64,000 nt of DNA from Bacteroidia bacterium (GTDB taxonomy: Bacteria; Bacteroidota; Bacteroidia; J057; JADKCL01), in NCBI GenBank assembly GCA_020635905.1, contig JACJYV010000009.1:62001-126000 (forward strand). Reading direction: 5' to 3'. Both the position numbers and the translations under genes were made by a program. Shown one piece after another: positions 42,662 to 52,023 of this stretch (position 1 is its first letter; each line of letters begins with the position of its first letter). The notes under the pieces were generated by a model. The model made no database searches. It was not told where the DNA came from and was given only the letters and a program-made list of their open reading frames with translations.

Positions 42662-45250
42662 TTATTTCAGGACCGTCATGCGGGTGAAACGGGTTTCTTC
42701 GCCCATTTTTACCCTGACGATGTACACACCTGCATTGCCGCCCCACTGGGCAGACTGAATCTGGAAGCGGTTCAGACCAGACTGACCCTGGATGCTACCC
42801 GACTGGTAGAGGGTCCGTCCTTCCAGGCTAAAGATGGATACCTCCACTTTGGTGGCCTGGTCCAGATTGAATTCGAGCTGGCTCATGCCGTTACTCGGGT
42901 TCGGGTAGAGTACCAGACCGTTGCCCACGATGGGATCTTCGATGCCATTGGGGTTTTCCAGTTCGTGGTGAGTGGTATTGGTCACCACGGGGCTGTTGTA
43001 GTCAAAGTAGATGTAAGCCGTGTTGTCGATGCTGGTGCCGGGAGAAAGTCCGGGCAGTTGCTCGATGGAGTAGGTTACGTACCCATGGCTTGCGGGCTCG
43101 TCAATGTTGCTGTCAGGCAGATTGATTTTGTCGAAAGTAAAGGTCAGCAGGCCTGCACCTTCCACTTTCCAGGTGTAATTGTGGCTGGAAGCACCAGGCT
43201 TGAAGGTGGGGATGTTCAGATCTGAATCCAGGGTGTCCTGAATTTCCACCGTGTAAGCCGTGTCCGTACCCGTGTTCTGGAAGTTGATGGTGTAGGTGAG
43301 GGTTTTCTGGCTGGAAGTAATGATACCCTCAGCCGGGTTGGCTTCCTTATTATTGGGGTCGTAGGAATTGGTCACCACGCGGTCGCAAAGGTAGCTGTTA
43401 TTGGCCGGGGTGGAGTCTGATGCCACGGGATCAACAACGGCACTGTGGCTCACAGTAGAACCTACCACCGTAGTCAGGGGCACATAGAAGTGCGCATAAA
43501 CATTGGTGGACTGGTGAGGCAACAGGGTGGGCAGGTTCCAGGTAATGGTCTGGGTGGTGCTCACGTAGTTGGATGCGCCCGGGGTGGAGTAGGTATAGGT
43601 AAGTCCTGCATCGTGGGTCATGGTCAGGATGGGGCTGCGGGGCGTGTTGCCATCGTTACGCACATACAACTGCACCGTTTGGCTGAAGCCGGGGCGGGCG
43701 GTTCCACAGTACATGCTCAGTCTGAGGTCGTGCTGCAGCCCGATGGGCTCATCGTAGAAGTCATTTCCAGAGGAAACACTACCTGCGCCAGGCAGGCTTG
43801 CCGTATAGGTGGCAGGACTGTTGGGACAAACCTGGTTGTAGTAGTTGGGCACGGTCTGGGCCACGGTGTAGGTGCCGGGGTTGACCACGCGGGAGTAGTA
43901 ACCATTAATGTCAGTGGTGGCCCAGTTACCAGAACCCATGTTGATGAATACGCCCTGCAGACCGTGGTCTGATCCATTCTGGTTGCAGTCAGCGTTATTG
44001 TCGTGGGTCACATGGCCTGAGATAACTCCATAGCAGCTGGTGGGGTAGTAAAGCTGCTTATAGCCGCTTTTTGTACATCCGTTAGCATCCGTTACGGTTA
44101 CATGGTACCAGCCGGGGCCCAGGTTGGTGGCCGTCTGGGTGGTTTGTACAGGGTTGGTGGTCCAGGAATAGGTGTAAGGAGGAGTTCCTCCTGAAGGATT
44201 GGCGGTCACGCTGCCGTTGGTGTTACCACAGGTGGGGTTAGACCCGCTCAAAGAGAGGGAAATGGGGCTAACATTGCCCACGGCCTTACTTTTGGAATTG
44301 GTACAACCTGCATTATCAGTCACAGTCACGGTGTACCAGCCAGAGCTGAGTCCGTTGATGGAGGAGGAGGTAGCGCCATTGCTCCAGGAGTAGGTGTAGG
44401 GCGGGGTTCCGCCTGAGGCCACCACGCTGGCCGTTCCGTTGGCGTTATTGCAGTTTTCAGGAGTTACGGTCATGTTCAGGTTGATGGGGCTCTGACCCTG
44501 GTTAATGACCACCCAGGCATCCTGGGTACAGCCGCCTGCATCCGTGATGGTCACGATCAGCCAGCCGGGTTCCAGATTGGTGGCCGTCTGGCCGGTCTGC
44601 ACGGGGTTGGTCTGCCAGTAGTAGGTGTAAGGTGGGGTGCCGTTGGCGGCGGTAACCGTGGCGGTACCATCATGGCAAACGGAAGGTGTTTTGGTAAAGG
44701 TGGTGGTAATGGGGGAAGCGGGATAGACGGTGTTTACGGCCGAATCCGCTTCAGAAAGCATCAGTTTGCAGCCGAGGGCATCTGTGACCTCCACGTCCAC
44801 TGAGCCGGCGCAAAGGCCGGTTGCGGTTTGGGTGGTCTGACCGTTGGTCCAGAGGTAGGAGTAGGGCGGGGTGCCGCCCGTGACATTCACGGTGCCAGTG
44901 CCGTTGCAGGCACCGCAGGTATCACCTGTGGTGAAACCACTCAGGTAAAAGGGAGGGGTACATAAAATGTAGCCCGAGCCCTGGCCCGAGCCCGCATCTG
45001 AAACGGATACGTACACGTAACCGCCAGGGAAATTGGTAAGTGAATTGGTGGTGGTGGTAAGCTGGTTTTGGCCATAGTACCAGGTGTAAGAATAGGGAGG
45101 TGTTCCGCCTGTGACTGAGGCTGTCACGCTACCATCGTGGTCGCAGGCGGGTGTCATACTCATGGTCACCCCGAGGGATTGAGACCAGAGTGTCTGGGCG
45201 AAGCAAGAAATAAAAGCAATTACAATGAGTTTAAGAAAGGCTGATTTCAT
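42662..45250 (-). CDS. SprB-repeat surface protein with T9SS type-A sorting domain
   Basis: 862 residues. A signal peptide (LIVIAFISCFAQTLWSQ) is followed by five SprB-type repeats, each with a conserved GGTPPY(S/T)Y(T/L)W block and closing VTVTDxxGC or VTITDAGGC. A CNA-B-like segment and a DUF7619-type domain (NSYDPNNKEANPAEG..., DTLDSDLNIPTF..., AYIYFDYNSPVVT) come next, and the C-terminus is a T9SS sorting domain (VLYPNPSNGMSQLEF...GVYIVRVKMGEE). It is exported by T9SS and anchored at the cell surface; adhesion or gliding is the expected role. A possible -7 box TACCTTTA lies at 45308-45315 (minus). Confidence 0.9.
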   Translation of the reverse strand: MKSAFLKLIVIAFISCFAQTLWSQSLGVTMSMTPACDHDGSVTASVTGGTPPYSYTWYYGQNQLTTTTNSLTNFPGGYVYVSVSDAGSGQGSGYILCTPPFYLSGFTTGDTCGACNGTGTVNVTGGTPPYSYLWTNGQTTQTATGLCAGSVDVEVTDALGCKLMLSEADSAVNTVYPASPITTTFTKTPSVCHDGTATVTAANGTPPYTYYWQTNPVQTGQTATNLEPGWLIVTITDAGGCTQDAWVVINQGQSPINLNMTVTPENCNNANGTASVVASGGTPPYTYSWSNGATSSSINGLSSGWYTVTVTDNAGCTNSKSKAVGNVSPISLSLSGSNPTCGNTNGSVTANPSGGTPPYTYSWTTNPVQTTQTATNLGPGWYHVTVTDANGCTKSGYKQLYYPTSCYGVISGHVTHDNNADCNQNGSDHGLQGVFINMGSGNWATTDINGYYSRVVNPGTYTVAQTVPNYYNQVCPNSPATYTASLPGAGSVSSGNDFYDEPIGLQHDLRLSMYCGTARPGFSQTVQLYVRNDGNTPRSPILTMTHDAGLTYTYSTPGASNYVSTTQTITWNLPTLLPHQSTNVYAHFYVPLTTVVGSTVSHSAVVDPVASDSTPANNSYLCDRVVTNSYDPNNKEANPAEGIITSSQKTLTYTINFQNTGTDTAYTVEIQDTLDSDLNIPTFKPGASSHNYTWKVEGAGLLTFTFDKINLPDSNIDEPASHGYVTYSIEQLPGLSPGTSIDNTAYIYFDYNSPVVTNTTHHELENPNGIEDPIVGNGLVLYPNPSNGMSQLEFNLDQATKVEVSIFSLEGRTLYQSGSIQGQSGLNRFQIQSAQWGGNAGVYIVRVKMGEETRFTRMTVLK

Positions 45251-45494
45251 AAGATGAAATTCAATTGGGTTAATGAATAATCATTCAGGCCGGGGAGGTT
45301 CGTGACCTAAAGGTAGAAGGAGATTGGAAGGAGATTAAATCAGATTAATTCAATTCTTACGTTTTCAGAGTAAAATTTTACTTTATTTATTTGATTATTA
45401 ATTAGGTAAAATGAAATTAATGAAGTGATTTTCGTAACGGAAAATTGTAAAAAAACCTTTGAAATTCGCCTTCCTTATGCAGCAGGCAATCCCC

Positions 45495-45550
45495 CAACCT
45501 CTAACCTCTGACAATCTAAAATCTAACCACCTAACTTCTAATCCTTAATC
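45495..45550. repeat. Degenerate heptamer array of the CCTCTAA/TCTAACC type
   Basis: About eight 7-base units (for example CAACCTC, TAACCTC, TGACAAT, CTAAAAT, CTAACCA, CCTAACT, TCTAATC, CTTAATC). The array runs into the stop codon of the neighbouring minus-strand gene, so it overlaps that coding end by a few bases. Confidence 0.75.
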
Positions 45551-45948
45551 GCCTGACCGTAAAACCACCCCAGCCAGAGCAGGTAAAAAAGCAATCCCCC
45601 TGTTTCCAGCCAGAAAATTGAAACGGAGGCATAGGGGTTGTATTGAATAATTTCAGTGGACAGATTGATCACGGAGAGGGCAATAATGGAAAATAACCCG
45701 GCCAAAAGCATAAAGCCAAAAGGCCTGATCACACCCTGGGAAATCATCTGGCTCGACATGAAAAAGGCCATTCCCCAACCAAACGCCAAAAGAGAGATGA
45801 TTTTATCCTGATAGGCAGAGGAGGGCACATCAAAATAAATGTAAAATCCGGGAATCTTGATTTGCAAAAAATGGACTGCCGCGATGGCAATAAAATACAC
45901 TGAACCCGCCAGGATGGAAATCCGCAGCACTTTGGCATGATTTTTCAT
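45538..45948 (-). CDS. Small membrane protein, unknown function
   Basis: 136 residues with four hydrophobic helices (ILAGSVYFIAIAAVHFLQI, IISLLAFGWGMAFFMSSQM, PFGFMLLAGLFSIIALSVI, FWLETGGLLFYLLWLGWFY). No family is recognised. Its 3' end is formed by the heptamer array, whose last units code for the C-terminal residues QAIKD. Confidence 0.65.
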   Translation of the reverse strand: MKNHAKVLRISILAGSVYFIAIAAVHFLQIKIPGFYIYFDVPSSAYQDKIISLLAFGWGMAFFMSSQMISQGVIRPFGFMLLAGLFSIIALSVINLSTEIIQYNPYASVSIFWLETGGLLFYLLWLGWFYGQAIKD

Positions 45949-46152
45949 GGATGGAATTTACGAAAATTCGGATTTGACGAAAATAATGGAGGGTAGCGGG
46001 CAGAAAATCAGGGAAATTTCGTTGTAAGGGAATTAATCTGAAGTGAGAATAAGGCAGAATCGACTTTTATCTGACTTTCCCACAGGGGTTGGAACATTCT
46101 GTTTTCAATTCCAGCGAATTTTTACCCAAATTGATAGCCCAATTCAACCAAA

Positions 46153-47430
46153 ATGATGAAATACACCAGCCAACGAACCCTTTTGCTTGCCTTTGTCCTC
46201 GCATTTTGGGCTTTTGGCAGGCTGGGAGCCCAGAATTTTCCCGCCAAAGTAGGGCAACTGGAAGCAGAAATTGCCAAGCTCAAGGAGCGGGAAACGGAAA
46301 TCAACAGCGAAATTGAGACCATCAAACTGGATTTTTACAGCGGTTTGCTCAAATCCAAAGGTCTGCCTGCATTGAAAACAGGGGAGGAGGTCATTCACCA
46401 CAAAATGTTTTCCCTGGTCTATGCCGAAAAGCACGAACAGGCCAAATGGGTGGCTCACCTCATTCCGCCCGAAGTGATGGAAGGCAAAGAGGGCCGCACC
46501 AATGATTTTCGTCCTGATCCCCTGATCAAGACGGGTTCGGCAGTGGAGGAAGACTATTTCCTGAAAAAAGAATTGCCCGACGGTTCCTTTGAATACGACG
46601 GATTTGGCTATGACCGCGGTCACCTGGCTCCCTCGGCCGACTTTCGCTGGTCGGGAGTGGCTTTGTCTGAATCGTATTTTTATTCGAATATGTCCCCTCA
46701 GAATCCCGATTTCAACCGTGGAATCTGGGCTGATCTGGAAGCACGGGTCAGGGGCTATATTTACCGCAATCCCCAAAGCATTTTGTATGTGGTGACCGGC
46801 CCGTTGCTGAACGAGGAATTGAATCACATTGAGCGGGGCATGAACAAGGTGTCCATTCCCAAAGCCTATTTCAAGGTCGTGGCCGACCTGAGTCAGGGCA
46901 AAGCCATTGCCTTTGTATTGCCCAACGAGCCTTCGGCTCAGTTGCTGAGCTCATTCGCCAAAAGCATTGACGAGGTGGAAACCCTGACCGGAATTGATTT
47001 CTTTGCCGATCTGGAAGACGGACTGGAAAGCAAGCTGGAATCCCAAAAAGTGGTGGAGGACTGGCTGCCCGAGGCGGCCAGCGGCAATGTGGAGCCCATT
47101 CTGGCCACTTCTCTGCCCCGCAATCACTTCAATACCCTCCAGGCCAAGGCCTATATGGACAAAAATGATGCGGTTTTTGTCTGCGGAAAAGTGGTGGGAG
47201 GACGCACCAGCCGGGCAGGAAACATTCTCCTGAACCTCGACCGCGCCTATCCCGACCAGATTTTTACTGTGTTTATCCGCAAGGAAAATATTGTTAATTT
47301 TAGCTATGATCCTGAAAAGGAACTGGAGGGCCAGGTCATTTGTGTGAAGGGCAAGGTGGCGAATATGGGCGGCACGCCCGCCATGTACATTGAGAATGAA
47401 AAACAACTGACTTTATACAATGAAGAGTAG
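46153..47430 (+). CDS. Secreted DNA/RNA non-specific endonuclease
   Basis: 425 residues. A signal peptide (LLLAFVLAFWAFGRLGAQ) is followed by a coiled coil (KVGQLEAEIAKLKERETEINSEIETIK) and a beta-beta-alpha-metal nuclease domain with YDRGHLAPSADFRWS, the DRGH motif with general base His157, and later SNMSPQNPDFNRGIWADLE, which supplies the Asn metal ligand. The C-terminal ~110 residues (YMDKNDAVFVCGKVVGGRTS..., GQVICVKGKVANMGGTPAM) form an OB-like domain. It is a sugar-nonspecific nuclease for nutrient scavenging or DNA clearing outside the cell. Confidence 0.9.
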   Translation: MMKYTSQRTLLLAFVLAFWAFGRLGAQNFPAKVGQLEAEIAKLKERETEINSEIETIKLDFYSGLLKSKGLPALKTGEEVIHHKMFSLVYAEKHEQAKWVAHLIPPEVMEGKEGRTNDFRPDPLIKTGSAVEEDYFLKKELPDGSFEYDGFGYDRGHLAPSADFRWSGVALSESYFYSNMSPQNPDFNRGIWADLEARVRGYIYRNPQSILYVVTGPLLNEELNHIERGMNKVSIPKAYFKVVADLSQGKAIAFVLPNEPSAQLLSSFAKSIDEVETLTGIDFFADLEDGLESKLESQKVVEDWLPEAASGNVEPILATSLPRNHFNTLQAKAYMDKNDAVFVCGKVVGGRTSRAGNILLNLDRAYPDQIFTVFIRKENIVNFSYDPEKELEGQVICVKGKVANMGGTPAMYIENEKQLTLYNEE

Positions 47431-47445
47431 GGACTGCCCTGCAAT

Positions 47446-49203
47446 ATGAAATCAATTCTGCGACGCACTTTTTTCCTGCTTTTTTTGATTCTTCCCGGGT
47501 TGGGCATCGCCCAGCCTTCTGTCGTTATCAGCCCGGCCAACCCCATGGTGTGCCCGGGCGACCCCGTGACCCTGACCGCAGGCGGCGTGATCGCCACATC
47601 CTATCTTTGGAGCACAGGCGCCACCACCAATTCCATTACCGTGAGTCCTCAGGTGCCCACTCAATACTGGGTGCAATCCAATTTTCTGGGAAATATCAGC
47701 AGCGATACTGTGATTGTGGGCATTTATCCTCAGTTGAGCGGGAATGCAGGCAACGATACCACCATTTGCACCCCTGGGGTCACATTTTGGCTGGATGCGG
47801 GTTCCTACGGGGGCAGCAATTATGTATGGCAGCCTTTTGGCATCATCAGTCCCATGTACCTGGTTTCCGGATCTGGCATCTATTCCGTGATTATAACAGA
47901 TTTCAACGGTTGCAATTATTACGACACAGTGAAGGTGGCTTACGATCTGCCGCCCACCATTACGCTCAGTTCGCTGCCAGATACCATTTGCAAGGGCGAT
48001 CCCGTGACATTTGTGGTGAATCCTGCCATTCTTCCCAATTATGCCTTTTTTGACAATGGAAATCTGGTTGCCTCTGGCCCGTCGCCCACCTGGACCAGTC
48101 TCAGCCTCAATCCAGGCAGCAATATTACCGCGGTAGGCATTACCGCGGCAGGTTGTACCACTGCAGTTTCAGCCACAGCTCAGACCATGGTATTTTCCAA
48201 ACCTCTGGCCACGGTGGAGGTGGATACTGTGTGTGAAGGCAATGCGACTGTGTTTTTTGTGAATGCACCTGCGGGAATTTCTATCCAATGGAGCGGGGAT
48301 GCCAATCTGAACGGTAACAGCGCCATTTTGCCTTTTACTTATCCATCAGCGGGGAATTTTGCCTGGTCTTGTCTCCTCAGCAACGGAATTTGCGACACCC
48401 TCATTTCAGGCACTGCCCTGGTTGAAGCGGTCCCTGCGGCCCCGCTGTTGCATGATACCCTGGTATGCCAGGGCGAAGATGCCTTTCTGATCGTTTTGGA
48501 AACGGGTGGAATCTACACCTGGTACGATCAGCCTCTGGGCGGATTTTCGCTTTTTTCAGGGAATCAGCTTTATTTGCCAGCCCTGAGTCAGGATCAAACC
48601 TACTACGTGAGCAGTACCCTGGGAAATTGTACAGGACCGCGGACCCAGGTAAATGCAGCCGTGAGCATCCCGCCTGTGGCGGATTTTACGGCTCTGCCTG
48701 ACACAGGCCAGGTGATGTATTACCCCAATTCAACCGTGAATTTAACCAATCTCTCCTTCGGGGGAAGTCAGTTTCAATGGGATTTTGGGGATGGAACCTC
48801 CTCAAATGAATTTGAAGCCAGTCATTTCTACCCTGAAGCTGGATTTTATGCCGTTTCCCTGATTGTCACCAATGGCGATGGTTGCGCAGATACCCTGCAA
48901 AAAGGCAATTTTGAAGTCAGAAAGCTGGAAAGGGTATTTGTGCCCAATGCATTCTCTCCCAATGGCGACGGGATGAATGATCGCTTTGAACTGGTGGTGT
49001 TGGGCTATGCAGATTGGGATTTGCAGATTTTCGATCGTTGGGGCAATTTGGTTTTTGATAATGGAGGGTTGGGGGATAATTTCTGGACAGGAGAACGGAA
49101 TGGTAAAGCCCTTACCGAAGGAGTTTATGCCTTTTTGTTGGTTTTGCACGATCTGGAGGGAAAGGCTTACGAGCGCAGAGGTTCGGTCACGCTGATCAGG
49201 TGA
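47446..49203 (+). CDS. Secreted adhesin-like protein with PKD domain and type-B T9SS tail
   Basis: 585 residues. A signal peptide (LFLILPGLGIAQ) is followed by Ig-like SPxSPANPMVCPGDPVTLTAGG and similar repeats, a PKD domain (FQWDFGDGTSSNEFEASHFYPEAGFYAVSLIVTNGDGC), and the C-terminal gliding-motility-associated (CHU_C) domain FVPNAFSPNGDGMNDRFE...LQIFDRWGNLVFD...GVYAFLLVLHD. This is a type-B T9SS sorting signal. It starts 15 bases after the nuclease gene and is probably co-transcribed with it. Confidence 0.9.
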   Translation: MKSILRRTFFLLFLILPGLGIAQPSVVISPANPMVCPGDPVTLTAGGVIATSYLWSTGATTNSITVSPQVPTQYWVQSNFLGNISSDTVIVGIYPQLSGNAGNDTTICTPGVTFWLDAGSYGGSNYVWQPFGIISPMYLVSGSGIYSVIITDFNGCNYYDTVKVAYDLPPTITLSSLPDTICKGDPVTFVVNPAILPNYAFFDNGNLVASGPSPTWTSLSLNPGSNITAVGITAAGCTTAVSATAQTMVFSKPLATVEVDTVCEGNATVFFVNAPAGISIQWSGDANLNGNSAILPFTYPSAGNFAWSCLLSNGICDTLISGTALVEAVPAAPLLHDTLVCQGEDAFLIVLETGGIYTWYDQPLGGFSLFSGNQLYLPALSQDQTYYVSSTLGNCTGPRTQVNAAVSIPPVADFTALPDTGQVMYYPNSTVNLTNLSFGGSQFQWDFGDGTSSNEFEASHFYPEAGFYAVSLIVTNGDGCADTLQKGNFEVRKLERVFVPNAFSPNGDGMNDRFELVVLGYADWDLQIFDRWGNLVFDNGGLGDNFWTGERNGKALTEGVYAFLLVLHDLEGKAYERRGSVTLIR

Positions 49204-49270
49204 AATTTGGGATCAGTCCTTTTTGGGGAGAATTTCGCTCAAATGCTTATCTTGGTGCAAAGAGGAATTT

Positions 49271-50071
49271 ATGCAAATCAAAGGAAAAACGGTGCTGGTG
49301 ACAGGCGCTTCGCGTGGAATTGGGGCGGCTGTGGCCAAAGAAATGGCTGCTCAGGGCGCATCCAAAGTGATCCTGTGGGCCAGAACACGTTCTGACCTGG
49401 AAAAAGTGGCAAAAGAAGTGGAATCTGCGGGTGCGCAGGCTTTCATTTATGATCTGGATCTGGGAAATGTGCCTTCCATTGTGGAGACCAGCCAGCAAGT
49501 GAAGGACGAAGTGGGCATACCCGACATTCTGGTGAATAATGCAGGTGTGGGCAGGTGGCTTTTGGTGGACGAAACTTCTCCTGAGGAAGGCCTGAGTATG
49601 ATCAATGTGCCTTATGTTGCGGCCATGGCAACCACCACCTCCTTTGTCAAAGAAATGGTGGCCCGCAAAAGCGGTCACATCCTCAATGTGAATTCCCCGG
49701 CAGGTCTGGTCGTTTGGTCAGGGGCCACGGCTTATACCGCGGCCAGATGGGCATTAAGAGGCTTCACTGAAGCCATTTACGAGGATCTGAGAGGCACAGG
49801 GGTGGGAGTGACCCACTTCGTGGCAGGCAAGGTGACCAGCAATTATTTTGAAGCGAATCCTGGTTCAGAAGAACGAATTCCCACTATTGCGAAAATTATC
49901 CCCGAAATGACCCCTGAACTCACGGCCAAACGGCTGGTCAGGGCCATCATTGCCAACCGCAGGTTGAAAATGACTCCTTTTATGCTGGGACTGATTTACA
50001 CCCTGAATCTGATGGCCCCCTGGCTGGTACGCGTTTTTTTGCGCCTGACGGGCTATAAGCGGCCGCACTGA
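49271..50071 (+). CDS. Short-chain dehydrogenase/reductase with Arg at the catalytic Lys position
   Basis: 266 residues. The Rossmann motif VTGASRGIGAAVAKE is followed by NNAGVG and ILNVNSPAGLVVWSGATAYTAARWALRGFTEAI. The active-site Tyr is Tyr155, but the residue four later is Arg159 where SDRs have Lys (YxxxK). The Ser before it is in NSPAG. The C-terminal tail (MLGLIYTLNLMAPWLVRVFLRLTGY) is hydrophobic and could anchor it to a membrane, as in lipid-acting SDRs. Start ATG 49271 is used; a longer start at 49223 is unlikely. Confidence 0.85.
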   Translation: MQIKGKTVLVTGASRGIGAAVAKEMAAQGASKVILWARTRSDLEKVAKEVESAGAQAFIYDLDLGNVPSIVETSQQVKDEVGIPDILVNNAGVGRWLLVDETSPEEGLSMINVPYVAAMATTTSFVKEMVARKSGHILNVNSPAGLVVWSGATAYTAARWALRGFTEAIYEDLRGTGVGVTHFVAGKVTSNYFEANPGSEERIPTIAKIIPEMTPELTAKRLVRAIIANRRLKMTPFMLGLIYTLNLMAPWLVRVFLRLTGYKRPH

Positions 50072-50074
50072 GCC

Positions 50075-51859
50075 TCAATTATTGGTGGCTGCCATTCCCT
50101 TGCGCTTCATTTCGCGCTCGTGAGCGCGAATCTTAAAGCCTTTCTCATAGGTGCGCTTGCTGATTTCCTCGTCTGAGAAAAATGCGGGTTCGCCTTCCTT
50201 GCTCACTTCTTCAATCCCAGCCGCCATTTTGCGGGCCAGCTCCCTGAATTTGGTTTGGTAAGCCCCCAGACTCCATTCCCCAAAAACGGTGTGCCCGGCC
50301 TCGTACCGCTGATGCTGGTATTCTTCATTTGTCGTGATATAGCCTGAGTAAGCATTGGCATAGGTAATCAGGATCACTTTGCGAATTCCTGAAGGAGCCA
50401 GTTCGTCCTCAATGGTCTTTTTCAGGCGGCGTCCCGCCACGGTGGTAATCTCGGCTGGCACTCCTGCCAGCACAATGTCGCCAATGCGGAAAAGCTGAAT
50501 GGGCAAAATCTGAGGCGTCCAGGGATTGTCTGACAACCCGCCTTTGCGATGGTGCTCCTTGAAGGTCTTGATCACAGGATCGGCAAAACCAGGAATAACC
50601 AGGGCTTTCACATTGCGGGTGCCAAGAATTTTCTTTTCACCCGTCTCAATGATGATGGTTTTCGGCCCCTGCCATTTGTATTTCAGGAGTAATTTTTCTG
50701 CCTTTTGGCGGCTCATAAAGAGGCTGGCTATGTGCTCGGCAATGCGAATGAAAAAGATCAGAACGGTGGCAATCACGGCCACAGGTTTGGTCATGCCTGG
50801 TCCTTCCACGGTGCCCTCCAGCATGGTCACCCCAATGCAAGCCGGGCTGGTACGCATACCTGTCTTGCCGTGGGCAAAATCAGGATCTACAGTGCAGTTG
50901 GACATGTCAGCATACATCAGGTTGGAAGCCACCACAGGTTCAAGGGAAGGCGCCTGGCCAGCTTCATCCCAAATCTCACGGGCTTTTTCAAACTGCTGTT
51001 TTCCATGCCATTTGGCGCTTTCGTCGTCGTCCTCAAATTTGCCGCGGGTCCATTTTTTCTTTTTGTCCCAGATATAATTGGGGGTCACATCGCCCGCAAG
51101 GGCCTGCCCGAAAATGGAAATGAAATTCTTGTCAGCGCCTTCAGCATCCATCTGGTGCTCATGAAATTGAGAGGCGTAGCCTTTATTGTCAAAATGGATG
51201 GATGTATTGTCGTTGGACATGCTGGTGGTATGCACTCCAAACCAGTTGAGCGAGGCAATGGGGGACCCGTCGGGCGACTCAATGCGCAGCAGATCCATGG
51301 TGCGGTCCAGAGCCAGGTGATGATCTTTGGCCTCCAGCGGGGTTACGTCTGGATTGGCATTATAGGATTTGAGGGAGCGGTTAAATGCAATTTCAATTTC
51401 CGGGTCAAAATCTCCTGAGGCATCGCGAATCACTGCAGGTTGCATGTGTTTGTGGGCCAGGACAATAGAATCCACCAGGGCATTGACGATGGCCTGATAT
51501 ACTTTGGGCACAAAGCCAGGTATGCTGAGATTATAAAATCCGTAGTGAGAATAGCCTCCTGGCGCGCTGTGGGTGTGCTGAGCAGTAATCATGAGATTGT
51601 CCTCGCGAATCCCCAACTCAGGATAAAAACGATCCAGTTTTTTGAGAACCCCGCGCTTGAGAGAGACTGTGGGAAAGCATATTTCCGCGCACACAAATGT
51701 GAGACATTTGGGCGAATGGCTGGCTTTCACAGCCACTGCGCGGCTTGATATTTTGGTTTTCTGATCGCGGACCACATTGAAATACATGCCGTAGCCCATC
51801 ATCCCCATTCCCCGTCCGTCAATTTGAATTTCTGCCTTGCCTGCACCTGCTTCAAACAT
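50075..51859 (-). CDS. Neutral/alkaline ceramidase-family protein without signal peptide
   Basis: 594 residues. The order of blocks matches neutral ceramidases: AGAGKAEIQIDG near the start, MITAQHTHSAPGGY, a GVHTTSMSNDN region, then ALAGDVTPNYI, SPACIGVTMLEGTVEGPG, and a C-terminal beta domain with PAEITTVAGRRLKKTI...GYITTNEEYQHQRYEAGH. The hexapeptide GDVSPN of ceramidases, whose Ser is the nucleophile, is GDVTPN here (Thr259). Histidines for zinc are present. No signal peptide is seen, so it may be cytoplasmic. It converges with the SDR gene, leaving 3 bases between stops. Confidence 0.85.
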   Translation of the reverse strand: MFEAGAGKAEIQIDGRGMGMMGYGMYFNVVRDQKTKISSRAVAVKASHSPKCLTFVCAEICFPTVSLKRGVLKKLDRFYPELGIREDNLMITAQHTHSAPGGYSHYGFYNLSIPGFVPKVYQAIVNALVDSIVLAHKHMQPAVIRDASGDFDPEIEIAFNRSLKSYNANPDVTPLEAKDHHLALDRTMDLLRIESPDGSPIASLNWFGVHTTSMSNDNTSIHFDNKGYASQFHEHQMDAEGADKNFISIFGQALAGDVTPNYIWDKKKKWTRGKFEDDDESAKWHGKQQFEKAREIWDEAGQAPSLEPVVASNLMYADMSNCTVDPDFAHGKTGMRTSPACIGVTMLEGTVEGPGMTKPVAVIATVLIFFIRIAEHIASLFMSRQKAEKLLLKYKWQGPKTIIIETGEKKILGTRNVKALVIPGFADPVIKTFKEHHRKGGLSDNPWTPQILPIQLFRIGDIVLAGVPAEITTVAGRRLKKTIEDELAPSGIRKVILITYANAYSGYITTNEEYQHQRYEAGHTVFGEWSLGAYQTKFRELARKMAAGIEEVSKEGEPAFFSDEEISKRTYEKGFKIRAHEREMKRKGMAATNN

Positions 51860-52023
51860 AATAATAGAAATTTAGGGTCCCGCGGGACCTGAGTTGAAAA
51901 TTGATGGATCCGAATGGAGGGGAGATCAGTCCTTCCAGCCTGAAATTACAAATTTTGCCCCAGTAAATCGAGCTAATTTAAATATGAATGGAGAAAATTA
52001 TTGGAAATGAATGCTCAGGAAGA

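Noticed and set aside
42662..45250. Repeated GGTPPYSYTW-coding segments looked like a tandem DNA repeat or CRISPR-like array.
   Set aside because: They are in-frame protein repeats (SprB-type) in a long open gene; unit length (~210-250 bases) and codon-level divergence fit protein duplication, not CRISPR.
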